Shown: positions 46,062 to 55,908, counted from the first letter of the stretch. The stretch is DNA of 64,000 bases from Bacillota bacterium (GCA_012842395.1 DUSX01000037.1:1-64000); one strand, 5' to 3'. The notes: generated by a model not told the origin, from the sequence alone. Made by a program: numbers and translations.

Positions 46062-47330
46062 CTAGGGCTGAGCAAGAGCCCTCTGCTCCTTCTCAGCCTT
46101 GACCGCCTCTTCGGAGAGCCACTTCATGGCCTGTGCCGGGGTCTCGTTCTTAAGAATGACGCGCTCATAAGCCTGGCGAGGAAGCTCGTCATCGAGTCGC
46201 CGCGTGGTCCACGGGACGGGAACGCTGTTCTTCATGGATTCCATGCACGGTCCGAGCAACGGGTCGTTCTTGTACTCCGGAAGGTCAAGGAGAGCCTTAC
46301 GCGTGGGGAGGTCCCCGGTCTTCGTGATCCACCGCTTCTGAGCATCCGCCGAAGTGAGGTAGGCGACCCACTTCGAGGCCGCTTCAGAGGGCGCCTTCTT
46401 CGACACGACGTAGGCCCACGAGGTAAGAAGCGTCGTTCGCGGTCCGCCCGGCTTTGGCGCGGGGATCTGCGCAATGTTGAACACGAGGTCCGGCACGGTT
46501 GACCTGAAGCTACCTATCATGGCGGGGTGGGCGAATACCATCCCGAGCTTGCTCTGGCGGAAGGCATTCCATCTCGACCCCATCTGTCTGTCCTCGACCT
46601 TGTACGTGGTGACGAGGTCTGTCGCAAACTTCAGGGCTTCGATCGCCGCCGGGGAATTGAAATCGGGGAGATCGGTTTGGTTGTTCCAGAGTGACGCGCC
46701 ATTCTGCAGCATGAGAGACGCGAGGACGGGTCCGTACCCGCCGGTGGCCACGCCCATGCACGTCGTCACGCCGTTTGCGTCTCGGCGCGTCATCGCCTTG
46801 GCGTACTCGATGAGCTCGGCCCACGTCTGCGGGGGCTTGGCCGGGTCAAGTCCGGCCTCCTTGAAGAGCTGTGGGTTGTAGAAGAGGACTATCGTCTGTG
46901 TGTCGATAGGGAAGCCGTAGTAGTTGTCACCCACCTTGAGGCGCTTTATGGCCGACGGCACAAAGTCCGCCTCAATCTGCGCAGCAGTCGCGACCTTCGG
47001 GCTGATCGGCTGGAGCACCCCAGTCGCTGCGTACGACGACACTTGGCCCGCTGGGATCTGGAACGTGTCAGGCCCAGAACCCGCTGCAAGGGCGGGGAGA
47101 AGCTTCTGGAAATAGTCGGCCTCAGGTATCGACTCGATCTGGATCTCAATGTCTGGGTTCTTCTCCATGAACTCTGCGGCGAATGCTTCCACCATTTCCT
47201 TGCGGGCCGGGGAGTGGTGCTGCCAGTGCACTATCGTGGTTTTCTTGGCGAGGACCGCCCCGCTTGCAATTCCCAAGACGAGCAGGGCGGCAATGCTGAA
47301 CGCAAGAACCCGTCGCATCTTTCTGGTCAC
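46062..47330 (-). CDS. ABC importer extracellular solute-binding protein (family 1)
   Basis: 422-residue receptor. GTG 47330 is eight bases after AAGGAGG. A signal peptide MTRKMRRVLAFSIAALLVLG ending near VLA|KK precedes TTIVHWQHHSPARKEMVEAF, typical of sugar-binding family 1 proteins. It is followed by two permeases and the phosphatase fusion, and preceded by two Gfo/Idh dehydrogenases. The ligand is probably a sugar, a polyol such as inositol, or a derivative. Confidence 0.95.
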   Translation of the reverse strand: MTRKMRRVLAFSIAALLVLGIASGAVLAKKTTIVHWQHHSPARKEMVEAFAAEFMEKNPDIEIQIESIPEADYFQKLLPALAAGSGPDTFQIPAGQVSSYAATGVLQPISPKVATAAQIEADFVPSAIKRLKVGDNYYGFPIDTQTIVLFYNPQLFKEAGLDPAKPPQTWAELIEYAKAMTRRDANGVTTCMGVATGGYGPVLASLMLQNGASLWNNQTDLPDFNSPAAIEALKFATDLVTTYKVEDRQMGSRWNAFRQSKLGMVFAHPAMIGSFRSTVPDLVFNIAQIPAPKPGGPRTTLLTSWAYVVSKKAPSEAASKWVAYLTSADAQKRWITKTGDLPTRKALLDLPEYKNDPLLGPCMESMKNSVPVPWTTRRLDDELPRQAYERVILKNETPAQAMKWLSEEAVKAEKEQRALAQP

Positions 47331-47363
47331 GGTTCATACCTCCTTGAAAGGCCCAGTGTAATG

Positions 47364-47385
47364 GCCCTGGTCTGCGGGCCAGGGC
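47364..47385 (-). other. Hairpin before receptor gene
   Basis: GCCCTGG and CCAGGGC flank an 8-base loop between the dehydrogenase pair and the receptor gene. It may attenuate or stabilise the transcript; there is no T run. Confidence 0.4.
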
Positions 47386-47548
47386 GCATGTCCTGATCCA
47401 TGCTACGCACACCACTTCTTCTCGTTCCCGCAAGTCCGGGTGTTCTCATCAACCCCCTTTCGTTTCGTGGCCGCTTCCCTTTCGTCGCCTCGTCATCGCG
47501 CGCCGGCGTTCGAACTTCGAATGGTACCCGCGTGTTGCTTTCTCGTCC

Positions 47549-48577
47549 TCAAATGGGATGGGACAGCTCGACAGGCTCGCCGCGCCTCGCCGACTCGTAG
47601 GCTGCCAGGGCTATCTCGAGCGCTTTCATGCCGTCGAAGCCGCTTGCCGCGGGAGACCGGCCCTCCCGCACCGACTCTACGAAGTCCGTCACGAGCGCGA
47701 GGTCCATATCATCGCCCCAAGGCCTGTAAAGGACGGCGTTCCGCGCATCACTGGCGTGCACGAGGACCTGCGCGAAAACATCCAGCGACACCACGCCGGA
47801 GGTCCCCACTATCTCCATGGTCACGTCCCCCCAAGTGGGGTACGCTTTGGGTCTCGACCAGCTTGGGTCGAGCGTCGCGAACACGCCCTTCTCGAACTCT
47901 ATGCTCAGGGTACCGCAGTCGTCGATCGCGATGTCGTGCATCCTCGTGTCTACCTCGGCATAGACGCGCCTGGCTTCGTCCGCGAGGAACCACCTCAGGA
48001 GATCGGCCACGTGGACCGTGTGATCAAGCACCGCCCCGCCACCGGACAAGGCACGGTCGATGAACCAGCCGCCGGGCATCCTTCCGTGGTTGGTGGCGCT
48101 TACCGCGATGACCCTTCCGATCTTGCCTTCGTCGATGAGCTGCTTGGCTCTGACCACAGGAGGCGCATGTCGAACGGGAAACGCTATGCCAAGCTCGACG
48201 CCCTTATCACGGCACTCGTTCACCATGATCGACGCGTCGTCCAGCGTGGTCGCTATCGGCTTCTCGCATAGCACGTGCTTGCCCGCCGCGGCGGCCGCAA
48301 GGACATGCTCCTTGTGGCGGGCATTCTCTGAACAGATTATGACAGCGTCGATGTCTGTGACAAGAAGATCGTCAATGCTGCGGTAATACGGTGCCTCGAA
48401 CTCACGTGATGCTGCCAGCCCGCGCTCCTCCGAGTCATCTGTGATTCCAGCGAGGATCGCGCCAGGAATGGAGCGCACGGCCCGTGCGTAACTGTACGCG
48501 TGCATGTGGGCGAAGCTCACGATTCCGATGCGGACCTCGCTGTGCTTGCAGCCTCTGCAGCCTGTCGCGCGCGTCAT
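47549..48577 (-). CDS. Gfo/Idh/MocA-family dehydrogenase (second gene)
   Basis: 342-residue NAD(P)-dependent sugar or polyol dehydrogenase. Rossmann start VRIGIVSFAHMHAYSYARAV departs from the usual GxGxxG; the family motif GKHVLCEKPIATTLDDA (catalytic Lys) is intact, as is the GGAVLDHTVHVADLLRWF region. The N-terminal dozen residues (cysteine-rich RATGCRGCKHSE) are unusual, and an internal GTG start just before RIGIVS is possible. It overlaps the preceding dehydrogenase gene by four bases. Confidence 0.92.
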   Translation of the reverse strand: MTRATGCRGCKHSEVRIGIVSFAHMHAYSYARAVRSIPGAILAGITDDSEERGLAASREFEAPYYRSIDDLLVTDIDAVIICSENARHKEHVLAAAAAGKHVLCEKPIATTLDDASIMVNECRDKGVELGIAFPVRHAPPVVRAKQLIDEGKIGRVIAVSATNHGRMPGGWFIDRALSGGGAVLDHTVHVADLLRWFLADEARRVYAEVDTRMHDIAIDDCGTLSIEFEKGVFATLDPSWSRPKAYPTWGDVTMEIVGTSGVVSLDVFAQVLVHASDARNAVLYRPWGDDMDLALVTDFVESVREGRSPAASGFDGMKALEIALAAYESARRGEPVELSHPI

Positions 48578-49596
48578 GATACACTCACCACCTTGCCAGT
48601 GAGCGCCGAGCGGGTGGCAGCCAAGCTTATCTCGAGCGCGGCCACGGCGTCTTCCGGGAGGACTCGCGGCGTGCTTTCCCCACGCACATACGCGAGGAAA
48701 TCGCGGATCTCGCGAAGGTAGGGCTCCCTGCTTTTCAGGGGGCTTTCGGGAACAGCAACGCCGCCCGGCGTTCCGCTTCCCGCTGCGCTCGCGCCTCCAC
48801 GCGGACTTACCGGAGCAGGTGCGGTTACCACGGATAGCGGGCGGGCTTTTAGACTGTCATACTCGACCATCCCCGCGCTCCCGCATACCTCGAACTTGTA
48901 GGAGAACGGCCCCGGGTGAGCCCAGCTTCCTTCGACATGAGCGATGACTCCGTTTTTCATACGCACTACAACGAGGGCGTACTCGAGAGGTCTATCATTG
49001 CGTGCTTTGCGGGCGTACACATGATCCACCGGCCCGAAGCACCATCTGAGGAAGTCAAAATCATGAATGGAGAGGTCAAGCAGCAATCCGCCGCTTCGCG
49101 TTTCATCTGCGTACCAGTCCGTCCAACCCCTCGGGAACGGCCCCACCCTGGAGAGACGTACTGTGCCGATCTGCCCCAGCTCTCCGGAGGTTATCATTTG
49201 ATGTACGGTCTCATACTCGGGGAAATAACGCACGACGTGGGCTACGCCGAGCTTCACGCCGCAGGCTCTGCATGTTTCTAGCATGGCCTTTGCATCGTCG
49301 ATAGATAGAGCCGCGGGCTTCTCGCACAAGACATGCTTTCCTGCGCGCGCAGCCTCTTCCACGGCCTCTCTGTGGAGGTAAGTCGGTAGGCAGACGTCCA
49401 CCACGTCGACCTCAGGGTCTAGGAGTGCGGCAGCCGGCTCGCCTATGGCGCGAGCCCCGCACGTAGCGGCGAGTTCTTGGGCTTTCGTTGGGTCCTGATC
49501 GATGACGTACGCCACGCGGGCTTCTTCACTGCGCTGGTAGCAGCCGGCATGCACTCGCCCCATGGTGCCGGCGCCCCAGATGGCAACTTTGTGCAC
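48574..49596 (-). CDS. Gfo/Idh/MocA-family dehydrogenase (first gene)
   Basis: 340 residues from GTG 49596, after GAGAGGGGTG. VHKVAIWGAGTMGRVHAGCY is the NAD-binding fold, GKHVLCEKPAALSIDDA the catalytic lysine motif, and LLLDLSIHDFDFLRWCFGPV the substrate side. A Gly/Ala/Pro/Ser-rich insert of about 30 residues (PVSPRGGASAAGSGTPGG) sits near residue 265. Two such dehydrogenases in tandem with an importer are common in inositol or modified-sugar catabolism; the substrate cannot be read from sequence. Confidence 0.93.
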   Translation of the reverse strand: MHKVAIWGAGTMGRVHAGCYQRSEEARVAYVIDQDPTKAQELAATCGARAIGEPAAALLDPEVDVVDVCLPTYLHREAVEEAARAGKHVLCEKPAALSIDDAKAMLETCRACGVKLGVAHVVRYFPEYETVHQMITSGELGQIGTVRLSRVGPFPRGWTDWYADETRSGGLLLDLSIHDFDFLRWCFGPVDHVYARKARNDRPLEYALVVVRMKNGVIAHVEGSWAHPGPFSYKFEVCGSAGMVEYDSLKARPLSVVTAPAPVSPRGGASAAGSGTPGGVAVPESPLKSREPYLREIRDFLAYVRGESTPRVLPEDAVAALEISLAATRSALTGKVVSVS

Positions 49597-50060
49597 CGTA
49601 ACACCCCTCTCGCGTGAATTCCCCGGCTCGCCTGGTGCCCGTCCTTCCTTCAACCAGCGCGCCCTCGTCGACGCACGCTCGTCGTCCCCGGGGCGTCCTG
49701 TTGAGTCAAGGCTTGCGGGATGGGACGATAAGAGCCGCGCGGACCCCGAGCCTCCCTCCGCGTCTGCGACGGCAACCGCGTCGTCAGTCGGGTGAAGCGG
49801 CGAGCGGATTATTGCGAGGCTCGAACAAATGTCTTTCGTGTCGAGCCGTGCCTAACCGAAGTATATCAATAATACCCAGGAGAGTCAAGCTTGTCCTATG
49901 CAGGGCTGGTTGTCCAGCATAAGCGGAATATGGATGGCGATGCATTATAATGTTGAAATGCCAGCCAACGTGTCGTATGATGTGGATAGGAGCCTGTTCG
50001 CAGTATTTCTTGTGGTCTCGAACTATGCCACACAACGCCGGATCGGAGAGGTAATGTGCG
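49597..50060. promoter_or_regulatory. Divergent promoter region between dehydrogenase and ROK genes
   Basis: 464 bases. The palindrome CATTATAATG at 49943-49952 offers a TATAAT -10 box on both strands. A GCTGG-N4-CCAGC inverted repeat lies near 49904-49917. The position between a ROK regulator and the operon it probably controls makes this the likely regulatory region, but -35 boxes are poor on both strands. Confidence 0.45.
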
Positions 50061-51218
50061 ATGGCCAGCCTTAAGCGGACCGCCGACTCGACCCTCGCCA
50101 AGAAGGTCAACACCATGCTTGTGCTGGATGCGGTCAGGAAGTACTCGCCCTTGTCCCGGGCCGACGTGGCGAAGCTCACCAAGCTCAGCCCGTCCACGGT
50201 CTCCGCAATAGTATCGGAGCTCGTGAGCGCCGGCCTCGTGACCGAGGCCAAGGGCGCTCCCACCGGCGTCGCCGGGAGGCGGCCCATCCTCTTGAGTCTA
50301 AACGCAGGCGCCAGCCTCGCTGCCATCATTGACGTCCAGGTGACGAGGATCCTATACGGCGTGATCGACCTCGCGGGGAATCCTGTCTCCATCATGAAGG
50401 AGGAGGCGGACCTCTCGAGCCCTGCCAACACGGTGGATCAGATCCTCAAAGCGGCCGCGCGGGCCCTCTCGCGTCTTCCGCGGGCGAGCGCCGGTGCCGC
50501 CGCCGGTATAGGTGTCGCAGTGCCCGGAATGGTGGATACAAGGACCGGCGTGATCTTGAGGTCAACCAGGCTCCGTTGGGTAAACCTCGCGCTCGCACAG
50601 CGACTTGAGCGCGAGTTCGGCCTGCCGGTTCTGGTGGAGCGCGATGTGCGCGCGGCAGCGTGGGGCGAGAGATGCTATGGGCACGCCCGGAACGTGGCCG
50701 ACTTTGTTTACGTGACGGTGGGCGAGGGCGGATTCGGCGCCGGGCTCGTGATGAACGGAAAACCATACGTCGGCGCTCGAATGCATGCGGGCGAGCTCGG
50801 ACACATGACCGTGGACATGCGGGGTCAGAGGTGCTCGTGCGGCAACATCGGGTGCCTCGCGGAGGTGGCTTCGTCGGCGATCCGCGAGTGGAAGGCCGGA
50901 GGGGCCGGCGATGCGCTCGTCGAATACACTGCTACTGGCCTCGTGAGCCTCATCAACCTGCTCGACCCGGAGCTCGCGGTGCTCGGCGGCGACATCGGTA
51001 GCTTGCCCGAATTCGCGGCGCGCGTGGAGGCAGTGGCCAGAGAACGAGCCCTCCTGGCCCCAGGCCAGATGCCTCGCGTTGTCTCGTCGCAGCTCGGAGA
51101 CATGGGGGTCGCTCTCGGGCTTGCAGGCCTCGTTTTCGATAAGTTCTACTGGGGTGAGGCATTGGCTCACGACCTTCCTGCGGTCGCCGAACGCGCGACT
51201 GTGAGCTACCGCTCTTGA
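50061..51218 (+). CDS. ROK-family transcriptional regulator
   Basis: 385-residue NagC/XylR-like repressor. ATG 50061 follows GGAGAGGT. A winged helix (LSRADVAKLTKLSPSTVSAIVSEL) precedes the ROK sugar-binding domain: GIGVAVPGMVDTRTG, VERDVRAAAWGE, HAGELGHMTVD, and the zinc motif CSCGNIGCLAE. The kinase-type ATP motif seems degraded, as usual in regulators. Divergent from the dehydrogenase-transporter-phosphatase operon, which it probably represses until the sugar binds. Confidence 0.95.
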   Translation: MASLKRTADSTLAKKVNTMLVLDAVRKYSPLSRADVAKLTKLSPSTVSAIVSELVSAGLVTEAKGAPTGVAGRRPILLSLNAGASLAAIIDVQVTRILYGVIDLAGNPVSIMKEEADLSSPANTVDQILKAAARALSRLPRASAGAAAGIGVAVPGMVDTRTGVILRSTRLRWVNLALAQRLEREFGLPVLVERDVRAAAWGERCYGHARNVADFVYVTVGEGGFGAGLVMNGKPYVGARMHAGELGHMTVDMRGQRCSCGNIGCLAEVASSAIREWKAGGAGDALVEYTATGLVSLINLLDPELAVLGGDIGSLPEFAARVEAVARERALLAPGQMPRVVSSQLGDMGVALGLAGLVFDKFYWGEALAHDLPAVAERATVSYRS

Positions 51219-51420
51219 CGGCGCCGCATCCGCGCTTCGCCTTCTACGCTGCGCGCGACCCCGCGCCTCGTGCGCGCGGTCGCCTCCTGGCAAGCTGCGT
51301 CGTGTCGTCGTCCCGTCATGTGCGGGGCTTGCCGAGCGCAGGGCTTGCCGAGCGGCTGCAGTGCAGCGTCGGGTTGCGCGGCGCGGCGGAGGAATCGAGA
51401 GGCGGTACGGCGGTGATAAG

Positions 51421-53064
51421 ATGAAATGGCAGTTCAGACTGCTTTTGTTCGGCGCCGCGTGTGTGTTTCTACTCGGGGTCGCGCTCCTCTTGGCGAGCTC
51501 GTCGCCGGGGCGTCCAGCCGCGCCGGCCCTCGGGGGCTCGCTGGTGAGCGCGGCCGCAGACGTTGCTGTGCCGGATGGCGCCGAAGCCGCCGAGATCGGG
51601 GAGACAGGGGATATAGACGACAGCAAAGCTGGTGATGAAATGACACGTGAACCGGAGCCGTCTCGTGGCCCGGAAGACGCGACTGGCGCCCTTGCGGACT
51701 ACGTGATATACATCAACTGGGACGGGTTCGCGTACGATTACTATGTATGGGCCAACTCCTCTGGTGGCCCCGGCACGCCCGTGCTCAACTTCCTGGCCTC
51801 GCGCGGCGTCCTCTTTACAGCTACCCGCAATGGTTTTCCGAGCATCACCAATCCCATGCAGACCAGCATCGTCACGGGGGCATGGCCCGCCACGCACGGG
51901 AACACATACCGCTATTACGACGCGGCCGAGAACATCGTGAAGCAGACTGGCAGGGAGAATGCCGCTGAGACGATCGCGGAAGCGGTCGAGGCCTCGGGAA
52001 TGTCATGCGCCTCGGTTCAGCAGTTTACGCTGGACGGTCGCGGGGCCTACGCCCGAGACCCGTCTCATCTCTACATCCAGCCTGGCGGGCCCTGGCGTTC
52101 GAGAGTCGCCGAAGCCGTCAAGCTCTTGCGTAGGGAACCTGTCAACACTCCAGATGGTCCCGTCGTGGTGCCGGAGATCCCCAGATTTCTTGCCATTTAC
52201 GCCGATGACCTCGACGCAGCCGGGCACAATTCGGGGATCGGGTACGGCCTGTCCCTGGTCTTCAACTACGACGCGTGGAAGACGAAGATGATCAAGCAGC
52301 TCGCGGCCATGGACCGGGATCTTGGTTCACTCGTGGATGCGTTGATGGATCTCGGGATCTTCGAGAGGACCGCCGTCGTGCTCACGGCGGACCACGGTAT
52401 GTCGCCTGTTTCCGGAAAGTCCAGCCTGCCGGATCTTCTGGCCACCCTCTCCCAGCTCGGCTACACATGCGAGTTGCTTGCCCCCGGGGAGCGGGCGAGG
52501 GACGGGACCGACCTCGTTCTCGTGAGCTCGGGGCTTGCCGTCCAGTTCTACTTCAGGCGGGACATTACGCTCTCTCAATACGACGCAGTCATCGAAGCCC
52601 TGTCGGCCAAGCCGTACTTCGGGGGTTACATGTCCCTGCACGAGCTGAGGAAGGCCGGCGCCCACCCCATGCTCGGGCAGCTCCTGATATGGCCTGAGCC
52701 TCCGCATCACTTCAAGACCCAGGGATTGTTCTTCGGAATAGCCGGGCAGCACGATTCCGGCGACGACACGTCTCGCCACGTGTTCATGTTGTTGAGCGGA
52801 GCGGGCGTGAGGAACGGGGCCGTCGTTGACGGGCCGGTTGAGATAATCGACGTAGCGCCCACCATCTCACGGCTTCTCGGGATAAGGCCGCCCGCGAACG
52901 CCACAGGGCGCGTGCTGACCGAGGCGCTGCTGCCTGCGGGCGCTCCAGCGTCAGACCTCCAACGCGAGACACGCAGCGAGGAACGCAGTGGCCCCGGCGC
53001 GTTGCCTAGAGCCCAAGAGCTGCCTGGAGGGCGGACCACCCGGCGCGATTACATTTCGGATTGA
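51421..53064 (+). CDS. Membrane-anchored type I phosphodiesterase (alkaline phosphatase superfamily)
   Basis: 547 residues from ATG 51421; the ribosome site is weak. Residues 5-26 are one membrane segment or signal anchor, and residues 30-85 are an acidic linker. The catalytic domain of the NPP / type I phosphodiesterase group follows: YVIYINWDGFAYDYY, FPSITNPMQTSIVTGAWPATHG with the Thr/Ser nucleophile region, YADDLDAAGHNSG, TADHGMSPVSG and GQHDSGDD for metals. It would hydrolyse or transfer phosphodiester groups outside the membrane. Next gene is a PIG-L deacetylase. Confidence 0.88.
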   Translation: MKWQFRLLLFGAACVFLLGVALLLASSSPGRPAAPALGGSLVSAAADVAVPDGAEAAEIGETGDIDDSKAGDEMTREPEPSRGPEDATGALADYVIYINWDGFAYDYYVWANSSGGPGTPVLNFLASRGVLFTATRNGFPSITNPMQTSIVTGAWPATHGNTYRYYDAAENIVKQTGRENAAETIAEAVEASGMSCASVQQFTLDGRGAYARDPSHLYIQPGGPWRSRVAEAVKLLRREPVNTPDGPVVVPEIPRFLAIYADDLDAAGHNSGIGYGLSLVFNYDAWKTKMIKQLAAMDRDLGSLVDALMDLGIFERTAVVLTADHGMSPVSGKSSLPDLLATLSQLGYTCELLAPGERARDGTDLVLVSSGLAVQFYFRRDITLSQYDAVIEALSAKPYFGGYMSLHELRKAGAHPMLGQLLIWPEPPHHFKTQGLFFGIAGQHDSGDDTSRHVFMLLSGAGVRNGAVVDGPVEIIDVAPTISRLLGIRPPANATGRVLTEALLPAGAPASDLQRETRSEERSGPGALPRAQELPGGRTTRRDYISD

Positions 53065-53112
53065 GGCCCGGGCTGAGGCCGAACCGCGAGGATCGGAGCG
53101 TCGCGGGCGAAG

Positions 53113-53121
53113 TGCTATAAT
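53113..53121 (+). promoter_or_regulatory. Extended -10 promoter just before deacetylase ATG
   Basis: TGCTATAAT (TGn plus consensus TATAAT, 53116-53121) lies seven bases before ATG 53129, so transcription would start at or just before the start codon. There is no good -35 box, as is common for extended -10 promoters. Confidence 0.55.
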
Positions 53122-53128
53122 ACGTACT

Positions 53129-54775
53129 ATGCGAGTCCAGATGCTCGACCTCCGATCGAAGCCGGGAGTTGGGACGACCCGTGGTGGCCGCAAGGCCGGG
53201 GGCCCGACGATCGGGCCGGCTAGAGGCAGAGGAGAGGGAAGAGGGGCCGGCGCGATAGTCCGGGTTGCGACAAAGATGCTCGCCCGTGCCGCCCTCGTAG
53301 TCGTTGCCTGCTCGCTGTTGTACTCGTACGCTCTTTGGCGAGAACGTCCTACGACCGGGCCCTCGGGCGTGCCGCGGCTCTCGCTTGTCCCTCCTACGGC
53401 ACACGACAGGATACTTGTGGTCGCTCCCCACTGCGACGACGAAACCCTCGGTGCGGGAGGGTTCGTTTTCGACGCCTCGAGGCAAGGCGCTACCGTGTAC
53501 GTCGCGCTCATGACCAACGGAGACGGGTTCACGCTCGGGGCGCGGAGGGAGTTTCTGTCCCTGCGCACAAACCCGGCACGCCTCGTGGAGTTCGGGTACC
53601 TTCGACAGGCGGAGTCGTTGCGTGCCCTCGGTATCTTGGGCGTTCAGGCCAGCCACGTGTTTTTTCTGGGCTATCCCGATAGAGGGCTTGCCGCCATGTG
53701 GCACGAGCACTGGGACCAGCGGAATCCCTACGTATCCAAATACACCAGGACCTCGGCCAGCCCGTACGCCAATAGCTACCACAAGAACGCTCCTTACTAC
53801 GGCGAGGACGTCGTGCGAGCCCTCGAGGACATCATCGTGAAGACGCACCCGACCACCATACTTGCCTCAGCTCCCGTGGACGGACACGCGGACCATTGGG
53901 CGACTTACAATTTCGTTGTGTATGCCTGTGAGGACCTACACGAGCGAGGCCTCTTGACGTCCGGGCAGCCGCGCGTCCTGTGGTATGTCGTCCATAGGGG
54001 CGAGTGGCCTTATCCCAAGGGACTCAGGCCGGACATGGAGCTATGGCCGCCGCGCGGCCTTGGGATCGAGGATGTCCCGTGGCTGTCGTACCGCCTTTCG
54101 AGAGACGCTGTTCTGGCGAAGGCCGACGCCATCAGGAAGTACAGGAGCCAAATGCTCATCATGGCGAGGTACCTGTTAAGTTTCGCCCGCACCACAGAGC
54201 TGTTCGCCGAAGCGACCACCGAGCGCGTCCCGTGGGTGACGGATCCTGGGCCCGATGTCGATGGGCGCTTAGCTGACTGGACATCAGCGGTGGGGGCAGC
54301 AATGCACGTGCACGCTGAGCCCACCAGCGATTCGCTTCTGAGGCAGTTCGGAGGCGCCGGCGATTTCACCGGGATGGTGGTGGCTCGGGACAAGGCCGAC
54401 CTCTACATCGGCCTTCTCGTGAGGCGGGCGGCGTCGAGGGAGATTGTGTACCGCCTTCATCTTCATCCAGTTGACGCCGCACGCAGTGGCCATGTGGGTT
54501 CGGAGGGCGACATTGACGTTACTTTCAGGCCCGGGCGCACGGCGGCTGTTTCGGTAGAAAGCTCCGCAGGATCTGCTGGCGGTGGCCGGGACCTTTCGGC
54601 CGTCGAGGCAGCGAGCCAGGGCAGAGAGATCGAGATGAGAATACCCCTCGAGCTTCTCGGAGATCCCGGGACGCTCTTCGTAGCTGTGGAAAGTAGGTTC
54701 CAAGGGATCATGATCGACCAAACCATGTGGCGCGTCCTTGACCTCAGACAGCCTAAGGAGGCAGGAACCCACTAG
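53129..54775 (+). CDS. Membrane-anchored PIG-L family deacetylase with CBM9-like domain
   Basis: 548 residues from ATG 53129; ATG 53276 is an alternative that would begin at the membrane segment. Residues 50-69 (MLARAALVVVACSLLYSYAL) are a signal anchor after a Gly/Arg-rich start. The LmbE/PIG-L zinc site is ILVVAPHCDDETLGAGG, with APVDGHADHWATYN as the second metal and catalytic part. About residues 375-545 (PDVDGRLADWTSAVGA ... ADLYIGLLVR) resemble a CBM9-type carbohydrate-binding domain. It would remove N-acetyl groups from an amino sugar at the cell surface. Confidence 0.88.
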   Translation: MRVQMLDLRSKPGVGTTRGGRKAGGPTIGPARGRGEGRGAGAIVRVATKMLARAALVVVACSLLYSYALWRERPTTGPSGVPRLSLVPPTAHDRILVVAPHCDDETLGAGGFVFDASRQGATVYVALMTNGDGFTLGARREFLSLRTNPARLVEFGYLRQAESLRALGILGVQASHVFFLGYPDRGLAAMWHEHWDQRNPYVSKYTRTSASPYANSYHKNAPYYGEDVVRALEDIIVKTHPTTILASAPVDGHADHWATYNFVVYACEDLHERGLLTSGQPRVLWYVVHRGEWPYPKGLRPDMELWPPRGLGIEDVPWLSYRLSRDAVLAKADAIRKYRSQMLIMARYLLSFARTTELFAEATTERVPWVTDPGPDVDGRLADWTSAVGAAMHVHAEPTSDSLLRQFGGAGDFTGMVVARDKADLYIGLLVRRAASREIVYRLHLHPVDAARSGHVGSEGDIDVTFRPGRTAAVSVESSAGSAGGGRDLSAVEAASQGREIEMRIPLELLGDPGTLFVAVESRFQGIMIDQTMWRVLDLRQPKEAGTH

Positions 54776-54876
54776 ACCGCAGTTGTGGCGGAGGTGAGAT
54801 GCCCCTGGGCCGTCTTTCGGGGCCTTGCCGCCGATCCTTCGAGGAACGCTGCGCTATGGGAGGATGAAATGACGCC

Positions 54877-55908
54877 ATGACCGTTCTGCCCGAGGTGCTG
54901 CTTGGTCTCGAGGAAGAGATCTTCATAACCGAACCTACGCTGCCTTCCATCGCGTCGCTGTGGTATCTCGCAAAGCTGCTCTGGAGCCGCCCGTCGTACT
55001 ACTACACGCACTCGGCCTCGAACTTCGCGCGCGGCAAAGACCTCCGTCAAGGCGTGATGAGCGGAGTGGAGGTCTCCACCGCGGTCCATTCGAGCGCGGC
55101 TGACCTGGTACGCGACCTCGCCGAGAGGAGGAAGGAGCTCGCCGGGGTTTCGGGAGGGCTCATGGTGGCCACAGGTCACCTTTTTGACATCGACGCACCC
55201 ACGAACACGTGTGGCTTGCATATACACGTAGGGCCGGTGGACGAGAAGGACCTGGAGCGCACATACTCCACCCTGGCCCGGTTCTTGCCGCTTCTGTCGC
55301 TCCTCACCGCGAGTTCGCCGCTGCGAGGAGGACGCCGGTTCGGCCAGTCCTACCGCGTGGCGCGATCGTATGCCATAGGCCCGCTGCGCGCGACCGACAA
55401 GAAGTATCGTTTTCAGGACATGATCATTTCGAAGCGCCTCGGGACCATCGAGCTCCGGGTGTTTGACCCGGTATGGGACCTCGAGAGGATCCGAGTGCTT
55501 GCCGAATGCATCCAGGGTCTGGTGAGGGCTGCGGCGGAGCCGGGGTGCGCCTTTTCGTGGGACGAGCATACCTATGCGGAGGAGAGACGTGTTGCGGCGA
55601 CGCGGGGCTACGCGGGAAGCCTGCGGCAGCGTTACGCAGAGCTGCGTGACGTCGTGGACGTGCCCGAGCAGCTGTTTGCTCGGACTGTCTCGGATGAGCT
55701 GTATGAATGCTGGCGCCGCTACGGGACGCTTGTCACCTATACAGCCCTAGACCGCGCGTACCGGCACGGCGTGTTCGACCCTGGCTGGGCGGCTGCTGCG
55801 ACCTGTACGCCCGGCGCGTTGGGCCTTGTCCGAGGTCTGGCTGGATTCGCATGTTACTATGTTCCGAAGTTGCCGTATATAATCTTCAAGGGACTGAAGG
55901 AGCACTAA
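54877..55908 (+). CDS. Glutamate-cysteine ligase family 2 (GCS2/YbdK-like)
   Basis: 343-residue ATP-dependent carboxylate-amine ligase. LLGLEEEIFI carries the metal glutamates; TCGLHIHVGPVDEKD and TIELRVFDPVWD are the other hallmark motifs. YbdK-like proteins have weak gamma-glutamylcysteine activity; true substrates vary. ATG 54877 follows a 101-base gap. It is followed by a decarboxylase gene five bases downstream, so the two are probably translated together. Confidence 0.85.
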   Translation: MTVLPEVLLGLEEEIFITEPTLPSIASLWYLAKLLWSRPSYYYTHSASNFARGKDLRQGVMSGVEVSTAVHSSAADLVRDLAERRKELAGVSGGLMVATGHLFDIDAPTNTCGLHIHVGPVDEKDLERTYSTLARFLPLLSLLTASSPLRGGRRFGQSYRVARSYAIGPLRATDKKYRFQDMIISKRLGTIELRVFDPVWDLERIRVLAECIQGLVRAAAEPGCAFSWDEHTYAEERRVAATRGYAGSLRQRYAELRDVVDVPEQLFARTVSDELYECWRRYGTLVTYTALDRAYRHGVFDPGWAAAATCTPGALGLVRGLAGFACYYVPKLPYIIFKGLKEH

